Shown: positions 38,029 through 46,753 of the stretch, piece after piece
How the letters are laid out: the number at the start of each line of letters is the position of its first letter
How positions within the stretch are numbered: position 1 is the stretch's first letter
Assembly: GCA_027036135.1 (NCBI GenBank)
Contig: JALVSY010000016.1
Location: 124,001-188,000, forward strand
From: Pyrodictiaceae archaeon
GTDB taxonomy: Archaea > Thermoproteota > Thermoprotei_A > Sulfolobales > Pyrodictiaceae
DNA length: 64,000 nucleotides
Reading direction: 5' to 3'
Notes under the pieces: generated by a model
The model's database searches: none
Told to the model about the DNA's origin: nothing
The model's input: only the letters and a program-made list of their open reading frames with translations
Program-made: the position numbers and the translations under genes

Positions 38029-39849
38029 TCACCTTAAGAGCGCAAAGGCTGCTATTACGAGGAGAACCATACCAAGAGCGTAAAGTGCATAATACGCACT
38101 CATTCTTCCACTTCTCCTCGGCACTATGGCTTCAAGCTCACTAACAATTATTTTGATGGAATTATCTAGACCTACGTCAACTACGCGTAGCATACCTATC
38201 CCGAGCAGAGTAAAGACGAAGCGCAGCGATGGTACAAGATAATCTACGTAAAACCTATCAATGTAGAAGCCTTCTAGAAGCGTTGAGTAAATATATCTTG
38301 GCACTAAGAGCCTTCTTCTATAAGCCTCAACTACTAGTACTATACCGGTTATTGCCAGCGCTAAGGCTATGCCTATGAAGGCTATATTTGTGCTTAAATG
38401 AAGCCCCGGCCCTATTAAGATGGGTGATGCAAGCGTCAAGAACGAGAGAACTAAGAGAGCAGTTGCCATGGGTACTGGTACTCTCGTTATAGCCTCAATG
38501 CCTTCTTTTCTGGGCCTGGCCAATACTAGGTAGTAGAATAGTTTGAAGCTGTAGGCAGCAGTAATGAGCGAAGTTACTAGTAATACTATGGAGGCGGAAA
38601 GAGAGACTTTACTTACGAATATTATGAGTTCATCCTTTGTCCAGAAGCCATTGAACGGTGGAATACCTGCAAGTGCCATAGTACCGCAGAACAAGCTGAG
38701 GGCAAGAATAGGTGATTTACGTGCAACTCCCATAGTGCGTCTGAGATCTCTTGCTGTCTCGGGGCCGAGTAGGGGCTCTAGCTCATGTATTACTACTCCT
38801 ACGCAGAGGAATAGTAGGGCCTTGAATACCGCATGGCTTATGACGTGGCCTAGCGCGGTATCAACGCTACCTATAATCGCGAGTGCTGCTCCTAGCGCAG
38901 TAAATATGTAGCCTAGTTGGCTTATAGTTGAGTATGCTAGCAGTCTCTTAGCATCATATTGTGCTAGTGCTGAGAGAGCAGCATAGAGAGCCGTTATTGC
39001 ACCAACCCACATAACTATGCTGGGTAGGTACGTTGATGCAATAAGCGGTGAGAGTAATAAAGCGAGCCTCGCTATAAGATAGACGCCTGCTTTAACCATT
39101 GTAGCTGCGTGTATTAGTGCTGATACTGGTGTTGGGCCCTCCATTGCGTCTGGTAGCCATACATGGAGCGGAAGCTGCGCGCTTTTCGCAATAGCTCCTA
39201 TGAGAGCTGAGGCGAAGAACACCGAGGCTACATGAGGCGACGTCTCCTTGAGTGCTATAAGGCTTAATGTATGTGTATGTATGTAAGTATATGCTATTCC
39301 TGCAAGGAAAACTACGTCACCTAACCTTGTTGTGACAAAGGCCTTTACTCCTGCTATGCCAGCTCTCGGGCGCTCGTAGTAATGACCTATTAAGGTGAAG
39401 CTGCATAGCCCTACACCTTCCCAGAATGCATAGAGCGCGGCTATGTTGTTGGTCAGTACGAGGCCCTGCATTGATGCTATGAATAAGAGCATGAAGGCAT
39501 AGTACCTTGCATAACCAGGGTCTCTTTCCATGTAGCTTACGGAATAGAGTATGACCAGGAATCCTATTAGACCGATAATTATGCTAAAGATTTTGGAGAG
39601 GTCATCAACTACTATGCTGAAGACGGCCTTGGCTGGGATAAAGGGAGTGTATATCGAGGCTACATTGTAGACTCCTTCAAGGCCGCTTCGATAGAGCAGT
39701 ATTGAGGCTATAAGTACGACAAAGGATGCGCTAAGCGCTACTAGCTCAGATGCGCGACGCCCTATCACTCTGCCAAGGACTAGTGCTAAGGGCGTCGCCA
39801 ATAATGGTAAGAATACGAGTAATCCCAGATAATCAGCTGGACTCATCAC
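38029..39849 (-). CDS. NuoL-like antiporter subunit
   Basis: FWEGVGLCSFTLIGHYYERPRAGIAGVKAFVTTRLGDV, AIAKSAQLPLHVWLPDAMEGPTPVSALIHAATMVKAGVYL. Confidence 0.95.
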   Translation of the reverse strand: MMSPADYLGLLVFLPLLATPLALVLGRVIGRRASELVALSASFVVLIASILLYRSGLEGVYNVASIYTPFIPAKAVFSIVVDDLSKIFSIIIGLIGFLVILYSVSYMERDPGYARYYAFMLLFIASMQGLVLTNNIAALYAFWEGVGLCSFTLIGHYYERPRAGIAGVKAFVTTRLGDVVFLAGIAYTYIHTHTLSLIALKETSPHVASVFFASALIGAIAKSAQLPLHVWLPDAMEGPTPVSALIHAATMVKAGVYLIARLALLLSPLIASTYLPSIVMWVGAITALYAALSALAQYDAKRLLAYSTISQLGYIFTALGAALAIIGSVDTALGHVISHAVFKALLFLCVGVVIHELEPLLGPETARDLRRTMGVARKSPILALSLFCGTMALAGIPPFNGFWTKDELIIFVSKVSLSASIVLLVTSLITAAYSFKLFYYLVLARPRKEGIEAITRVPVPMATALLVLSFLTLASPILIGPGLHLSTNIAFIGIALALAITGIVLVVEAYRRRLLVPRYIYSTLLEGFYIDRFYVDYLVPSLRFVFTLLGIGMLRVVDVGLDNSIKIIVSELEAIVPRRSGRMSAYYALYALGMVLLVIAAFALLR

Positions 39850-40138
39850 GGCTTCTCACCTCCTCGGAGAAAGCATCTATAGTCGTGACACCTCTCCTCC
39901 GCGAAGCGGAGAAAGCGACGGCAGCCGCGATGCCCGCCATTACGGTTTCAATGAGGGCTAGGAACACATAGAGCCCTGTATCACCGCCTACAAGGACTAT
40001 GGATGCTGTGGCTGCTCCAGATACAAGTTCGATACCGATAAGTACCCTAAGAAATGAACTATAACGCGTAAGTGTGACTAAGCCAGCCCCTATTAATACA
40101 CCTATCACTGTAGCATAGAGCGGACAAGCCCCGGTCAC
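39833..40138 (-). CDS. NuoK-like subunit
   Basis: 101 aa, LTRYSSFLRVLIGIELVSGAATASIVL; between NuoJ- and NuoL-like genes. Confidence 0.85.
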   Translation of the reverse strand: MTGACPLYATVIGVLIGAGLVTLTRYSSFLRVLIGIELVSGAATASIVLVGGDTGLYVFLALIETVMAGIAAAVAFSASRRRGVTTIDAFSEEVRSRDESS

Positions 40139-40566
40139 GCCAGGTCACCTCGTTGTAAAAGCACTCTTACCAGGAGAAACGCGACAAGAACAATTATCGA
40201 TGATAACCCGACAAGGACGGCGCCTAACCTAGTAACGGGGCTAGGCGTGCTACACGTGAAGCGTGACGAGATTATAGCGAAGGTTAGAATAATTACAATT
40301 GCTGCAAAGATGCCAGCAATCGGCATGGCACCTAGCTCTCTGCCGGCAAGCCTAGGGGCTAGGAACATTATTGCAGCAGTAAAACCAGCTACTAATGAGA
40401 TCTGCATGATAGCTGCCGCATAGGCTCCTATGTTGAGCATGAGCAGTGCTAGGGAGATTAGTGCAACACTAGTAGCTATTATAGCTGCTTCATCACGGTT
40501 AGCCAAGGAGGCATAGACAGCTGATATAATTGCTATAAAGCCTATGAGCAAGCTGACTGCGCTCAT
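40135..40566 (-). CDS. NuoJ-like subunit
   Basis: 143 aa polytopic protein between NuoH- and NuoK-like genes; LLMLNIGAYAAAIMQISLVAGFTAAIMFL. Confidence 0.8.
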   Translation of the reverse strand: MSAVSLLIGFIAIISAVYASLANRDEAAIIATSVALISLALLMLNIGAYAAAIMQISLVAGFTAAIMFLAPRLAGRELGAMPIAGIFAAIVIILTFAIISSRFTCSTPSPVTRLGAVLVGLSSIIVLVAFLLVRVLLQRGDLA

Positions 40567-41531
40567 GAGGCAGCACCTCCTAGCATTAGTGATAGGAAGG
40601 CTATGAGGATCGATAGGGGTACTAGGTAGCCCCAGGAGAGCTTAATCATGTCCTTGAGTCTTATACGGGGTGTTGATGCATCAACAATTATTGATAAAAA
40701 TGCTATAACTAAGCCTATAGCGAGTAAGCTTATGACGGCAAAGACTCCTTGAGAGGGCTGTGGAGCTAGCAATAGGGATACGTAGAAGAGAAGAGCCGTT
40801 ACACCATGGACCTCGTGACCTAGTCTCATGAATGCTAGTTTTCTCCCGGAAAATTCGGCTTCAAATCCACCAGCTACCTCGGTTTCGGCTTCAGCTATTG
40901 TGAAGGGATCTTCTCCCAAATCCGCTTGAACTAGAATGAAACCTACTAGAAGAGCGAGGAGCCAGAGGGGGAAGAGGAAAGGCTTATGCGCTAATCCTTC
41001 CCAAAGCTTGGCCCTAATAACATCCATGTCTAGGGAACCTGTGGTGGCATACGCGACGCCTACAAGGCTTATCAAGCCTATATCATAGCTCATTAAGAGT
41101 CCTATGAACCTAAGCCCACCGATGACACTATATGGGCTTCTAGTAGATAGTGATGCAAGGCCGAGAAGTGCTGCTGCTAAAGAGAGACAAACAGGTATCA
41201 ATAAAGCGTTATAGCCTATATCTCCTAGGCCGCCGAGCCCCCAAGGCAGAAGGAGACATGCAAAAGCAGCAAGACTTATACTCCAAACAAGTGCTGCAGC
41301 AGCAACTGCTTCGTGCATTGTAAGTGGAGTTATGTCTTCCTTTCCAAGGAGCTTCACTATGTCTATGAGAGGCTGGGCAAATCCTCGGAGTCCCGTGTAG
41401 GTAGGTCCCATTCTATTCTGCATACGTGCCTCAATTTTACGCTTCAAAGCTTCAAAGCTCAGAGCAAGAGAAACAGCTGTCAACAAGCCCGGATATATTA
41501 GAGCGCTCACAAATAGCTCAAGAACGTTCAT
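40563..41531 (-). CDS. NuoH-like subunit
   Basis: RKIEARMQNRMGPTYTGLRGFAQPLIDIVKLLGKEDITP, EAETEVAGGFEAEFSGRKLAFMRLGHEV. Confidence 0.95.
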   Translation of the reverse strand: MNVLELFVSALIYPGLLTAVSLALSFEALKRKIEARMQNRMGPTYTGLRGFAQPLIDIVKLLGKEDITPLTMHEAVAAAALVWSISLAAFACLLLPWGLGGLGDIGYNALLIPVCLSLAAALLGLASLSTRSPYSVIGGLRFIGLLMSYDIGLISLVGVAYATTGSLDMDVIRAKLWEGLAHKPFLFPLWLLALLVGFILVQADLGEDPFTIAEAETEVAGGFEAEFSGRKLAFMRLGHEVHGVTALLFYVSLLLAPQPSQGVFAVISLLAIGLVIAFLSIIVDASTPRIRLKDMIKLSWGYLVPLSILIAFLSLMLGGAAS

Positions 41532-41844
41532 ACTTCCTCCCCGCGACTAATAGGGGAGGGACAAAAGCCACTACAAGCAATGGGAGCAAAGCGAGCCTAT
41601 CCCGGGTAGCGCAGAAGAACGACGCTATGGGCACCGACTCCGCTATGGCAAATACTACCAATACTATGGGGTACGGTGGGTCAAGGCTCTTAGCTTCCTG
41701 GCCTTTTTCACCACATGCATAAGGTAGTGTAGCTTCTCCCCGTCTCCTAGGTCTAGGGGCTAGTATGAATGCTGCTATGTAGTACGCAGTGGATGCTATT
41801 AATATTAGCGTGAAAGCAGCGAGATAGTAAAAATACTGGGCCAA
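41518..41844 (-). CDS. NuoA-like subunit
   Basis: 108 aa, LPYACGEKGQE motif after first TM, three TM segments. Confidence 0.8.
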   Translation of the reverse strand: MAQYFYYLAAFTLILIASTAYYIAAFILAPRPRRRGEATLPYACGEKGQEAKSLDPPYPIVLVVFAIAESVPIASFFCATRDRLALLPLLVVAFVPPLLVAGRKYERS

Positions 41845-41992
41845 AACCCTTTCCCATTATTAATAGGAATAATTACGTTCTATTTATTTATTGCACCGTT
41901 CACACCAAGAATGGTACTCGCCTACCATACGTACATAATAAAACTTATTCACTGTTATTTTAGTGTACAAGGAAAATAACTAAAGCATAATC

Positions 41993-42469
41993 TTAAGGAA
42001 TTATTGGGCCTGCGTCTGGATAGCCTTGCCTTCGCCCTGTGCCTGCTCGTCTCGTTAATTCCTCGGGGTTTCTTAGCAATAGGTAAAGGTTTTCGGCGTG
42101 CTTTTTTGCCCTATCCACGGCTATTCTGTACAATTCTTTTTCGCTGCTGGTCTCGTCCTCGTGCACTGTTACATCTATTATTGGTTTCTCTAGCTCTAGC
42201 TCAACTAGCTGTATCGCGAGGGAGTAGACTGCATAACTGATTTTGTCGGTGAGGCTCTTCCCTACCCAGCCGAAGACGATGCCCGCCTCGCATTCCTGCT
42301 CCTTCATGAGCCGCTTTATCGCCACGGGTATGTCCTTGATCCCGGGCACTGTTCTTCGCACTATTACTGCGTCAGGCATAAGTAGCTGAAGAGTCTCGAT
42401 CGCGTGTTTAGCCATGTCTACTCTAGCAAAGGTTGTATCTACAATACAGATCTTCGCCAAGGTTCTCAA
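41993..42469 (-). CDS. ribC: Archaeal riboflavin synthase
   Basis: KICIVDTTFARVDMAKHAIETL, VRRTVPGIKDIPVAIKRL, GWVGKSLTDKISY. Confidence 0.93.
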   Translation of the reverse strand: MRTLAKICIVDTTFARVDMAKHAIETLQLLMPDAVIVRRTVPGIKDIPVAIKRLMKEQECEAGIVFGWVGKSLTDKISYAVYSLAIQLVELELEKPIIDVTVHEDETSSEKELYRIAVDRAKKHAENLYLLLRNPEELTRRAGTGRRQGYPDAGPIIP

Positions 42470-43181
42470 CCTCCCTTATTATCCGGCTTCCCTCGAGGAG
42501 TACAAGGCCTCTTTCCTCGGCAATTTTCCTAGCCTTCTCTACGCTTAGTGCTGTTCCCTTGTCAAGCATCTCAACTATAACAGTTGAAGGTGTTAACCCT
42601 GCGAGCATTGCTAGGTGCAGAGATAGCTCGGTGTGCCCTCTTCTCTCACTTAGCCTTCTTCCCAGAAGTATCGGTACGTGGCCCGGGGCTACGAAGTTCT
42701 CGTAGAAATAGTGCTTGGCTTCATCGATACTACCGTTTATTATCATGCCGAGGACTTTGTCTAGTTCCCTTATTGTTAATGCTCTATCATTATCCCTTAT
42801 GCCTGTCTTGGCCCTGGCGCTGTTTACCCATATGGAGAAGGCTGGCTTGTCGCCGTAGCCTAGTGTGCGCCTCGTTAGTGGAGCCAGTTCTGGTATTGAG
42901 GCATATATCTCGTGGGCGTATGCAAGGCCCAGTTTCCTCCCAGCAAGGAGTGGCATGGAGTAACATATTAGGCCCCCTGCAAGCGTCCTCATCTCATAGA
43001 TGGTCTCGGGTGTGACGAACGAGGCGTGAATAACATAGTCTACTTCGTTCTCTCTTCTATAATCATCGTGTATTAGGACGGGCTTGCCTAGGCGGAGAGC
43101 CCGGATAGCTTCCTCTAGTACAGAGTCCATAACTACCAAGCGCCTCCTCGATAACTGCTCCGGGTACGTGCCCCGCACCAC
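42423..43181 (-). CDS. ribB: 3,4-dihydroxy-2-butanone 4-phosphate synthase
   Basis: EEAIRALRLGKPVLIHDDYRRENEVDYVIHA, RRGHTELSLHLA; true start probably MDSVLEE near 43130. Confidence 0.93.
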   Translation of the reverse strand: MVRGTYPEQLSRRRLVVMDSVLEEAIRALRLGKPVLIHDDYRRENEVDYVIHASFVTPETIYEMRTLAGGLICYSMPLLAGRKLGLAYAHEIYASIPELAPLTRRTLGYGDKPAFSIWVNSARAKTGIRDNDRALTIRELDKVLGMIINGSIDEAKHYFYENFVAPGHVPILLGRRLSERRGHTELSLHLAMLAGLTPSTVIVEMLDKGTALSVEKARKIAEERGLVLLEGSRIIREVENLGEDLYCRYNLC

Positions 43182-43238
43182 GGCGGAGCCAGAGATTGTC
43201 TACGAGTCCTTACTCCAGCTCGGGCTCCCCTAAACACT

Positions 43239-43997
43239 TTAGCTCTCCACTAATCGTCTTAGTCTCTCCGAGAGACAAGGCTCGATGGGCGGCTCCTCTA
43301 GCCGTGACTCGCAGCACTTACTAAGCACTGTATATGCGACGTGTACGCATTGCCCACAGGGGCAGAGCTCTACACAGCTAAGCCTTAGCCTTGGGGACCC
43401 AGAGCGATCACGGAACCCTATGCCTATATAGTCATTAACTATGCTTACCCCGGCTCCAAATACATAGGGCGTTATTGTTGCTCTTAGTTCATCAACGACA
43501 TGTTGTCGTAGAAGGCTGTAGTTCAGTGCGCCCCCTCCTTCGACGAGGACACTCTTGATATCATAGTTTTCTGCAAGTATTTGTAGTGCTTCCCGTAGGT
43601 CTACTTCACCTCTATCACCAAGAGTATTTATTTTCACGACGTCTGCTCCGAGCTCTCTTATCTTCTCGATCTTCTCCTTGTCATTACTAGCTGTTATTAC
43701 TATTACTTTTGGCCCTGGTTCACGGAAGATGCGTTGATTTGGGCTAACTCTTAGTTTTCCGTCAACGATTACTCGGTAGTACTTTGTTGTCCTGGGCTCT
43801 AGTCGCTTACGCAACGTAGAATCATCAATAATAATCGTGTTTGCTCCGACCATTACTGCTTCGTGAGCGCCTCTTAGGAGCCGGAGCCTGGCCAAGTCGT
43901 AGTTGCAGCTTAGCTCGCTAAATCTCGTGGAGGAGGCTATGCGTCCATCAATAGTCATGGTCGAGAATATCGTGACGTAGGGGCGCTGGCTCATCAT
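43239..43997 (-). CDS. RibD-C-type reductase (2,5-diamino-6-ribosylamino-pyrimidinone 5'-phosphate reductase-like) with Cys-rich C-terminus
   Basis: SMTIDGRIAS-like (TMTIDGRIASS), VMVGANTIIIDDSTL, VLVEGGGALNYSLL. Confidence 0.9.
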   Translation of the reverse strand: MMSQRPYVTIFSTMTIDGRIASSTRFSELSCNYDLARLRLLRGAHEAVMVGANTIIIDDSTLRKRLEPRTTKYYRVIVDGKLRVSPNQRIFREPGPKVIVITASNDKEKIEKIRELGADVVKINTLGDRGEVDLREALQILAENYDIKSVLVEGGGALNYSLLRQHVVDELRATITPYVFGAGVSIVNDYIGIGFRDRSGSPRLRLSCVELCPCGQCVHVAYTVLSKCCESRLEEPPIEPCLSERLRRLVES

Positions 43998-44006
43998 CGT
44001 CGCCTC

Positions 44007-44552
44007 CTAGCTTGGGAGGGCTCTTTTCGCTCTCTTAATAGTGCCACTGGTCCGTACAGGGACTATAACTGCTCTTCTTCGCCCAATTCTGCGCACGAGG
44101 CCCATGGCTGCAAGGACAACGTACTTGGTATCATGCGTGCAGCGTATTATCCCCACCGCTCTCTCCGGATCATAGTAGACTAGCTGAACCCTACCAAGAG
44201 CTACTGAGAGCTGGCCGCCGAGCCTCTCAACAGCCTTGAGTATGGCCTTCTCTACCTCCTGGGGGGAGGGCGGCTCCTCTCCCTCGTACACTATGTAGAA
44301 TGCAATGTATCTCCTCCTACGCTTGGCCCTCAGCTTTGCGAGGAAGTCCTCTGCTTCGCTACTCCGTAGTGCCGCCAGCGCCGCCCTGGCAACCAACTTG
44401 TTCTGTCTAACCACTTTCTCCAATGCTTTCTCAAGAGAACTAATTCTTTCCTCGATAATCCCCGTCCTCTTTGTCACCAGGTAAGAGTAAAGACTAGCTG
44501 CAATACCTACCAAGAGAACCAGGGCCGATAACAAGTACTCAGTACTTATCAC
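44007..44552 (-). CDS. rnp2: RNase P protein component 2 (Pop5) with N-terminal TM/coiled-coil extension
   Basis: C-terminal Pop5-like region RRRYIAFYIVYEG...GIIRCTHDTKYVVLAAMGL; next to Rpp30. Confidence 0.88.
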   Translation of the reverse strand: MISTEYLLSALVLLVGIAASLYSYLVTKRTGIIEERISSLEKALEKVVRQNKLVARAALAALRSSEAEDFLAKLRAKRRRRYIAFYIVYEGEEPPSPQEVEKAILKAVERLGGQLSVALGRVQLVYYDPERAVGIIRCTHDTKYVVLAAMGLVRRIGRRRAVIVPVRTSGTIKRAKRALPS

Positions 44553-44555
44553 GCC

Positions 44556-45203
44556 TTATCCCCTTAGCCTCTTCGAGTAAAGTATTGACGAGGGATAACC
44601 GGTCACGGAGAGCGAGGCAATGTTCTCTGGAACCCCGAACGAGACAAGCAGCGCTTTCATCGCTGCTGGGCTCCAAAGTTCCCATTTACTCCGAGCACCG
44701 CTAGTTATTACCAGCATTGCCTCGTACGCTGCTGCACGTCTCGCAATTATCATTATGCCTCGAAGGCTTCGGCGCGGATCATCGCTATAGAGTAATGGTA
44801 GGAGAGATACCTCTACTCCTGCGCCGCTCTCGCGGAGGAGACGGGCCTGACTCTTATCCATATACCTAGCCATCCCGGGCGGGAGTTGCACGAGAGCAAC
44901 TCGAGGATCCTTTGCAGCGTGCCTCGCTACCTCAGCGCTCTTGGGTTTCACAACTACTAGGTCGTAGTAAGGGCTTATTCTCCTCAATACTTTGAGTGCT
45001 TTACCCCAGCTATCAGCTTCTATAGTCATCCTAGTATATGCCTCGAGACCTGCCTCGATAAACGGCTTGGTATAGGCTCTTGCCTCTCGTGGATTAGGAT
45101 TATCTATAGCAACACATCTTACACCCATACCCGCGAGTAGAGGCGCGATTCTGTGCGCATCCTCTAAGCTCCTAGGCGCTACATGGAGATCGCATATCTT
45201 CAA
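44556..45203 (-). CDS. rnp3: RNase P protein component 3 (Rpp30)
   Basis: Rpp30-like TIM-barrel pattern (DLVVVKPKSAEVARHAAKDPRVALVQLP, LVITSGARSKWELWSPAAMKALL). Confidence 0.85.
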   Translation of the reverse strand: MKICDLHVAPRSLEDAHRIAPLLAGMGVRCVAIDNPNPREARAYTKPFIEAGLEAYTRMTIEADSWGKALKVLRRISPYYDLVVVKPKSAEVARHAAKDPRVALVQLPPGMARYMDKSQARLLRESGAGVEVSLLPLLYSDDPRRSLRGIMIIARRAAAYEAMLVITSGARSKWELWSPAAMKALLVSFGVPENIASLSVTGYPSSILYSKRLRG

Positions 45204-45652
45204 GCTAGGAGCCCCAGCTCCCTAAGAATTTCCTCAGCTCTCTTTAGCCGAGGCGCACCACGAAGCTGTATAACTACGTGAACCACGTCGTCTCCATCGT
45301 AGAGCCTTAGCTCGCCCATGTAGGCGTCCTGCTTACTAAACCTGATAAATAGGCGTCCGCTTCGCTCGTCGTAGCGTGAGTCAAAGAGCGCGGTCAAGAT
45401 CTTCTTGTCCTGTTCATTAAGCATCTCGCCTAGCCTCTTAACGAATTCCTCCGCGTCTTTGCCCTCGAGACGTGCAACGATACGTGTAATCGGGTTATTA
45501 TAGTGACCCTCAACAGTCGCTCTCTCAGTCCTAACCTTGTTTCTAAGTGCCTCCGGGACTACGTTCATTAGGGCTTTCTCAACCTTCTCTGGATCCTCAG
45601 TTGCATGCGCATGCGCTGCTAGCTCTACTCGGACAACCCTGGTATAGGCCAT
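45200..45652 (-). CDS. RNA-binding domain protein (COG1325-like, exosome-associated family)
   Basis: VELAAHAHATEDPEKVEKAL, GHYNNPITRI; tandem with Rpp30. Confidence 0.85.
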   Translation of the reverse strand: MAYTRVVRVELAAHAHATEDPEKVEKALMNVVPEALRNKVRTERATVEGHYNNPITRIVARLEGKDAEEFVKRLGEMLNEQDKKILTALFDSRYDERSGRLFIRFSKQDAYMGELRLYDGDDVVHVVIQLRGAPRLKRAEEILRELGLLA

Positions 45653-45848
45653 GTCTTTGCTCCTCCCAGCTATTAGCTATCTTGCCTAAAGGAGATTAAT
45701 AACACGAATAATAAGTTCCCGTCCTTGTCAGCGAGCTGACCAGGAATTACCATGGGCCTTGGAATCTTCTTGTATCAGGCCTTAGGGTATACGGGTTCCT
45801 TAAGGTATTGGTGTGATAAAAGCCCTCGTGGATATGGAGCAAGAAATT

Positions 45849-45877
45849 CCCTTCACTTGAGCCTTGGTGGTGAAGGG
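45849..45877. terminator. Stem-loop immediately downstream of rpl15e
   Basis: CCCTTCAC 45849-45856 / GTGAAGGG 45870-45877, starting 4 bp past the L15e stop on the minus strand. Confidence 0.4.
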
Positions 45878-45880
45878 TTT

Positions 45881-46561
45881 TTACTGCAGGTCTTCTTTGT
45901 GGTACTTCTCTCTGATCTCGTCGGGTGCTATGAGGCGTGCACCGCGATGGGCCTCGTGGCGCTTCTTGAGCTCTCTTTCCTTCTGCTTCTTCTTCCACTT
46001 ATACTTGTGTGTTCCCTTGAGGCCTCTGGACTTGCGTAGTCCTCTCATCTTCTTGCCAGCACTGGTTAGTCCTCTGAATACTCTGCCGCGGTTCTGCTTC
46101 TCACATATCCATTTCAGTTCCTTGTCCTCGCATATTGCCGGGTGGTTCCTATCAACCAGTATTACCTCGTACCACTTATACTCTCCATCCTCGGCCACGT
46201 AGTAGCTGTTGAGAACCTCCATGTTGGGGTACTTCCGCGCCGCTCTCTCCTCTGCTATTAAGCGGGTCGACTTGGCAGGTGCGTAGCCATAGACACCCAT
46301 CCGCTTCGGTCTCCTACCCTTGTTTGGCCTAGGCCTGTTTAGGCCTCCCTTACGCACCCGTACCCTTACCACTATTATCCCTGGCTTCGCCTTATAGCCG
46401 AGAGTCCTAGCCCGGTCTATCCTTGTTGGCTTCTCTACTCGGACTACGCTTGGCTGTCTACGCCACTCCATTAGTCTCTTCTTCCAGAGCTGAGCTAGTT
46501 CTGGTACCTCGTATCGCTGTTTCCAAGTCTCACGGAGATAGTGGTAGAGTCCATGAGCCAT
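45881..46561 (-). CDS. rpl15e: 50S ribosomal protein L15e
   Basis: [41 protein letters not shown]. Confidence 0.96.
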   Translation of the reverse strand: MAHGLYHYLRETWKQRYEVPELAQLWKKRLMEWRRQPSVVRVEKPTRIDRARTLGYKAKPGIIVVRVRVRKGGLNRPRPNKGRRPKRMGVYGYAPAKSTRLIAEERAARKYPNMEVLNSYYVAEDGEYKWYEVILVDRNHPAICEDKELKWICEKQNRGRVFRGLTSAGKKMRGLRKSRGLKGTHKYKWKKKQKERELKKRHEAHRGARLIAPDEIREKYHKEDLQ

Positions 46562-46753
46562 TAAGCTTCTCCCCGCTCCTTTGCTATTGTGGTTGTATCC
46601 CCAGTGCTAGGGCTCACACACCCCTTTAAAACACTATAGACTAGGAGGCTCCGTGATCACGTAGAAAGTAGGAGAGGGTGATGATTTGCCCGCATATCCG
46701 ACGAGCAGCTTCCTATGGGGAAGTGTGCGCCCCGGCTGACTCCCTCCTCTAGC

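Noticed and set aside
33234-41844. Interpretation of the cluster as ordinary respiratory complex I / Fpo
   Set aside because: Large subunit has both Ni-binding cysteine pairs, the small subunit has hydrogenase-type CNGC, and a maturation protease is linked.
45747-46202. ORFs 45747-45998 (-), 45752-46039 (+) and 45864-46202 (+)
   Set aside because: Shadow frames of rpl15e and its 3' region; no family features.
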